The notes beneath the pieces were generated by a model that was given only the letters and a program-made list of their open reading frames with translations, was not told the DNA's origin and searched no databases. Below are positions 30,146-33,279 of a stretch of 33,279 nucleotides of DNA, in pieces; the stretch's first letter is position 1; each line of letters begins with the position of its first letter. The stretch is from positions 1-33,279 of the forward strand of contig NZ_JAQCNH010000020.1 in assembly GCF_028275115.1 (NCBI RefSeq). Reading direction: 5' to 3'. The stretch comes from Halorientalis sp. (GTDB taxonomy: Archaea > Halobacteriota > Halobacteria > Halobacteriales > Haloarculaceae). The translations under genes were made by a program, and so were the position numbers.

Positions 30146-30913
30146 ATGGACTGCTCAGAGTTTTGTGCGCGACTGGACGAGGAGTTGCGGACCGACGCCT
30201 ACGCCGACCTCGACGCCAGTCCGAACGGAGTTCAGGTGGGACCCGACGGAGGGGAGATCGAGCACGTGGCCGTCGCCGTCGACGCCGCGGCGGCGACCGC
30301 CGAGGCGGCCGTCGAGGCAGGCGCTGATGTACTGGTGACTCACCACGGCTACGTCTTCGGGAGCGTCGAGCGCGTGACGGGTGACCTGTACGACCGTCTC
30401 GAACCCCACTACGAACACGACCTGCCGCTGTACGTCTCCCACCTGCCGCTGGACGGTCATCAAGAACTGGGTAACGCCGCGGGCGTGGCCGACCTGCTGG
30501 ACCTGGTGGATCGGGAGCCGTTCGGCGAGATGGGGCCGGAGTACGTGGGCCAACGTGGGAGTGCGGCCGACCCGTTCGTCGTCGACGAACTGCAGGATCT
30601 GCTCAGCGCGGAGCTCGATCACGGCGGGCAGAGCGTGCAGGTGCTGGATTTCGGCCCCGAAAGGATCGAGGACGTGGCCATCGTCACCGGCAGCGGCGTC
30701 GACTGGCTCGACGAGGCCGCGACGGTTGGCGCGGACGCCCTGATTACCGGCGAAGGCAAGCAGCACGTCTACCACGAGGCCCGCGAGGCCGGGATTACCG
30801 TGATGCTGGGCGGGCACTACGCCACGGAGACGTTCGGCGTTCGAAGTCTGGCGGCCCTCGCCGACTCCTGGGGGCTGAAGACGACGTTCATAGACCACCC
30901 GACGGGGCTGTGA
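30146..30913 (+). CDS. NIF3-like dinuclear metal centre hexameric protein
   Basis: The protein is 255 residues from ATG 30146. Metal-ligand motifs of the NIF3/YbgI family are present: VLVTHHGYVFG (about residues 62-72), SHLPLDGHQELGN (98-110) with Asp and His, and near the C-terminus LITGEGKQHVYHEA and MLGGHYATETFGV (about 219-231) with His and Glu. The proteins form toroidal hexamers with two metals per subunit. A general function is unsettled; some members are annotated as GTP cyclohydrolase 1 type 2. Its location in a cluster with aIF5A and deoxyhypusine synthase does not clarify the role. No TATA box is obvious, only the short 54-bp gap to the previous gene. Confidence 0.92.
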   Translation: MDCSEFCARLDEELRTDAYADLDASPNGVQVGPDGGEIEHVAVAVDAAAATAEAAVEAGADVLVTHHGYVFGSVERVTGDLYDRLEPHYEHDLPLYVSHLPLDGHQELGNAAGVADLLDLVDREPFGEMGPEYVGQRGSAADPFVVDELQDLLSAELDHGGQSVQVLDFGPERIEDVAIVTGSGVDWLDEAATVGADALITGEGKQHVYHEAREAGITVMLGGHYATETFGVRSLAALADSWGLKTTFIDHPTGL

Positions 30914-31779
30914 GTCGGGTTCGAGGGTCGTATAACCGGGCGGAACCGTCGTGGACGGAGTCGGGACGTCGCCCGAGGTCCCCTGTACACGTGTCCCCGG
31001 TCTCGCACGAGCACTCTCGACGCACCGTTTCCCCAATAAAAACAACGGGGCCGTACAGAAGAGACGGCCAGCACGTTCTATCCACAGTTCTGTACTGTCG
31101 ACACTGAATCGACTGTGCAGTGTGTGTGAATGTCGAGCGCTCCGACCCAGGCAAAGGCGTAGCGGAACGGTGCGGATACAGCGTACAGGTGCAGTACCGA
31201 ACACCCGGTGGGATGTCGACTGTCGAAGCCTGAGTGGGACACACGTCATCGAATATCGTTATCCGTCTGTAAAGTCGCAATCGACGCCGCTGACTCGTCG
31301 GGTGAGAGGACTGCTGGTGCCGAGCCCGGTATCTGCACCACTGCGGCTGTCTCTATCGGTGTGGAGGCCGTGTTGCATCCGGGCAGCGCGCAGAAAGAAG
31401 GCCACGAGCGTCGGCGAAATCCGGGAGAATCTCCGTCGGTACGATGGAACGCCTGCTGAACAGGTGATTCGAGCGGTCACGAACGAAACCGGTCTCTGGA
31501 GACGGAGTCGCCGACGCGCTCCCGGAGGCAGGCGACCCCGTCCCGGTGTCCCGGTGGGGACGGACCGCGAAGAGGTGCGGACCCGTCGTCACGACGCCTG
31601 CGGCACGGGAGCGATTCCGCTGTGGGCACAAGCGACAGCGGAAGATATCGAGTCGGTCGTACCGACGATGCCCCGACACAGTCGTCTCGAGCCGAACGAC
31701 CTGACAGCGGATCAGTCGCGGATGTTCGCTTTGACATGCATTCGACCGTCGGCGTTCTCCGGATACAAATACCGGCGTC
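30914..31779. other. Gene-poor, lower-GC stretch with a possible decayed gene fragment
   Basis: No intact acidic gene was found on either strand in these 866 bases, and base composition is visibly less GC-rich than in the flanks. An open plus-strand frame runs through most of it but is basic and unlike halophilic protein. A short part (about 31399-31497, ATSVGEIRENLRRY then GTPAEQVIRAVTNETGL) reads like a real winged-helix piece. A one-base shift near 31500 would continue it as DGVADALPEAGDPV. This may be a gene fragment with a frameshift. A CCCC...CGGGG hairpin with an A-rich loop lies at about 31031-31050. Confidence 0.4.
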
Positions 31780-32229
31780 GTGTTTCTCTTCGCGAAACGC
31801 TCTGGAGCGTTATCCAGGGGTGGCCGAGGTGTAACTCACGGTGGCAGCAGCCGACACAGCCGGTATCAACGTGTCGATTTCCCCGAGGACGGGTACACGG
31901 TCGTGCAGTCACCGACCAAAGAGACGTACCACGCCGAAGGCTCCGACGGAGACGTCGTCCTCCGTGGGAGGCAGACGCTGTTCGAACAGAGAGAGGAGTT
32001 TCCGTTCGTCAACGGCGACGGGAACGAGGTGTTTACTGTCGAGACTGACGGGATGGGCGACGTCGCCGGCGATTGCACCCTCAAGGACGCACGGACGGGT
32101 GAGGGCGTAGTACTCTTCGACGATGGGTTCTCCACGTTCCGGAACAACTGGAAGGTCCGGGACGCGGAGGCCGAGGCGACAATCGCGGAGTTGAAACGCC
32201 TCGGGCAGCCACAGAGAGGCAATGAGTGA
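31780..32229 (+). pseudogene. Truncated LURP-one-related (tubby-like fold) gene
   Basis: From about 31876 the frame encodes a recognisable haloarchaeal LURP-one-related protein: YTVVQSPTKETYHAEGSDGD, VVLRGRQTLFEQREEFPFV, then VFTVETDGMGDVAGDCTLKD and FSTFRNNWKVRDAEAEA. Full-length relatives run to roughly 180-200 residues with further beta strands. Here the frame stops about 15 codons after the W-K-V-R-D-A motif. The N-terminal 30 residues before YQRVDF are Arg/Ser/Gly-rich and have only a GTG start at 31780, so both ends look damaged. The stop lies 8 bp inside the deoxyhypusine synthase gene. I infer a decayed gene, though a short expressed protein is possible. Confidence 0.6.
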
Positions 32230-33256
32230 CGACGGGACCGGAGAGGACGGCGCGGGTCACGAACAGCCACCACGCGAGGCCTTCGGGCACGACCCGATCG
32301 GTCACGCGGAGGCGCAGGCGGGCACGACCGTCGGCGAACTCGCCACAGAGTACGGCGAAGCAGGCGTCGGCGCGGCCGACATGCACGAGGCCGTCGACAT
32401 CTACGCCGACATGCTCGAGGAGGACGTGACGGTCGTGATGGGGCTAGCGGGCGCGATGGTCCCCAGCGGGATGCGTCGTATCGTCGCGAATCTGATCCGG
32501 GACGGCCACGTCGACGCGCTGGTGACTACCGGCGCGAACCTCACGCACGACACCATCGAGGCCATTGGCGGGAAACACCACCACGGCCCGGTTCCAGACG
32601 AGAAACGGGAGCGCGACCACGACGAACAGTTGCGTGAGGAGGGTGTCGACCGAATCTACAACGTCTACCTCCCGCAGGAACACTTCACGCTGTTCGAGTC
32701 GCACCTCCGCGAGACAGTGTTCCCGGCGCTGGCCGAAGAGGGAACCGTGAGCATCCAGCGGCTGACCGAGAAACTGGGTGAGGCAAACGCCGCAGTCAAC
32801 GACGAGGAGGGGGTTGACGAAGGTTCCGGCATCGCCGCGGCCGCCTTCGAGTCCGACGTGCCAATCTACTGTCCGGCGGTGCAGGACTCCGTGCTAGGCC
32901 TGCAGGCCTGGATGTACAACCAGACCGCGGACTTCTCGCTCGACGCGCTGGCGGACATGGACACCCTCACCGACCAGGCGTTCGACGCCGACCGGACGGG
33001 CGCGCTGGTCGTCGGCGGCGGCGTCCCGAAGAACTACGTCCTCCAGACGATGCTCGTCGCGCCCGGCGCCTACGACTTGGCGGTCCAGTTGACGATGGAC
33101 CCGCCACAGACCGGCGGCCTCTCGGGTGCGACGCTGGACGAAGCCCGCTCGTGGGGGAAACTGGAGACGGCAGCCCGCAACGTCTCCGTCTACGCCGACG
33201 CGACTATCACACTCCCACTGTTGGTGGCCGCCGCCCGCGAACGCGTCGAGGAGTGA
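32222..33256 (+). CDS. dys: Deoxyhypusine synthase
   Basis: The protein is 344 residues from ATG 32222. Family hallmarks are VMGLAGAMVPSGMRRIVANLI (in two parts, about residues 72-92), VTTGANLTHDTIEA (100-113), the His-rich GGKHHHG, EGSGIAAAAFESDVPIYCPA (199-220, approximate) and VVGGGVPKNYVLQTM. The catalytic lysine lies in DEARSWGKLETAARNV, corresponding to the S-W-G-K of human DHPS (Lys329). The enzyme transfers an aminobutyl group from spermidine, or an agmatine-derived group in haloarchaea, to a Lys of aIF5A. No promoter separates it clearly from the LURP-one fragment. It overlaps that fragment's stop by 8 bp. Confidence 0.96.
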   Translation: MSDDGTGEDGAGHEQPPREAFGHDPIGHAEAQAGTTVGELATEYGEAGVGAADMHEAVDIYADMLEEDVTVVMGLAGAMVPSGMRRIVANLIRDGHVDALVTTGANLTHDTIEAIGGKHHHGPVPDEKRERDHDEQLREEGVDRIYNVYLPQEHFTLFESHLRETVFPALAEEGTVSIQRLTEKLGEANAAVNDEEGVDEGSGIAAAAFESDVPIYCPAVQDSVLGLQAWMYNQTADFSLDALADMDTLTDQAFDADRTGALVVGGGVPKNYVLQTMLVAPGAYDLAVQLTMDPPQTGGLSGATLDEARSWGKLETAARNVSVYADATITLPLLVAAARERVEE

Positions 33257-33279
33257 ACCGGTCCCGAACGAACTTCAGT

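Noticed and set aside
30914-30950. GGGTTCGAGGGTC resembling a tRNA T-loop
   Set aside because: No matching acceptor, D or anticodon stems are found around it.
30951-32048. 365-codon plus-strand frame in the gene-poor stretch
   Set aside because: The product is basic and Ser/Arg-rich, and overlaps the better supported LURP-one frame in another phase. Only a short internal piece looks protein-like.
1-33279. CRISPR arrays, tRNA and rRNA genes
   Set aside because: No regularly spaced repeats with unique spacers, no cloverleaf and no rRNA-like sequence were seen on reading both strands by eye. A covariance-model scan would be needed to be certain.

Overview
The window is a chromosomal segment from a haloarchaeon (class Halobacteria). 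GC content is high and the proteins are strongly acidic. Starts are often GTG, and TATA-like boxes commonly sit 25-32 nt directly upstream of start codons (leaderless transcripts). Lineage markers include archaeal DnaG, aIF5A, deoxyhypusine synthase, an AhbA-AhbB siroheme decarboxylase, and several haloarchaea-restricted families (HFX_2341/DUF6293, DUF5778, LWR-salt). No tRNA, rRNA or CRISPR array was recognised.

Layout. 1-740: 3'-truncated CARF-like/winged-helix regulator. 741-1683: no intact gene; it holds a perfect cruciform palindrome that looks like an insertion-sequence end, and a degraded tail of a secreted protein with a Thr linker and a PGF-CTERM-like signal. 1684-3391: DUF3311 plus sodium:solute symporter pair. 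3488-5712: CsaA-like tRNA-binding protein divergent from dnaG, then a GNAT. 5709-10439: DUF92 membrane protein, a short cis-prenyltransferase paralogue, a 66-bp palindromic direct repeat, a PQQ-propeller lipoprotein and a second, DGN-containing cis-prenyltransferase; three of these genes point to polyprenyl-phosphate metabolism. 10534-11331: cold-shock protein with a quadruplicated stop region, and DUF5778. 11383-14445: AhbA-AhbB fusion, precorrin-2 dehydrogenase and HemA, the front end of siroheme-dependent haem synthesis. 14450-17541: MFS transporter, pterin carbinolamine dehydratase, LWR-salt protein, ribbon-helix-helix protein, DUF547.

17675-19800: a Cys-rich radical SAM enzyme of the MJ0619/tetraether-synthase superfamily in an operon with a methyltransferase. 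This is the least explained gene pair here. 19809-21822: another methyltransferase, a truncated acetoacetate-decarboxylase-like gene fused in frame to a HAD phosphatase. 21826-25144: two tandem MoeA paralogues, the first with a periplasmic-binding-protein-like C-terminal domain. 25254-27903: Hsp20, AarF/UbiB kinase-like protein, hot-dog protein. 27966-33256: aIF5A translationally coupled to an agmatinase-family gene, a zinc-ribbon/acidic-linker/winged-helix protein, NIF3, a decayed stretch (30914-32221) ending in a truncated LURP-one-related gene, and deoxyhypusine synthase. The substrate protein and two enzymes of archaeal hypusination therefore lie within 5.3 kb.
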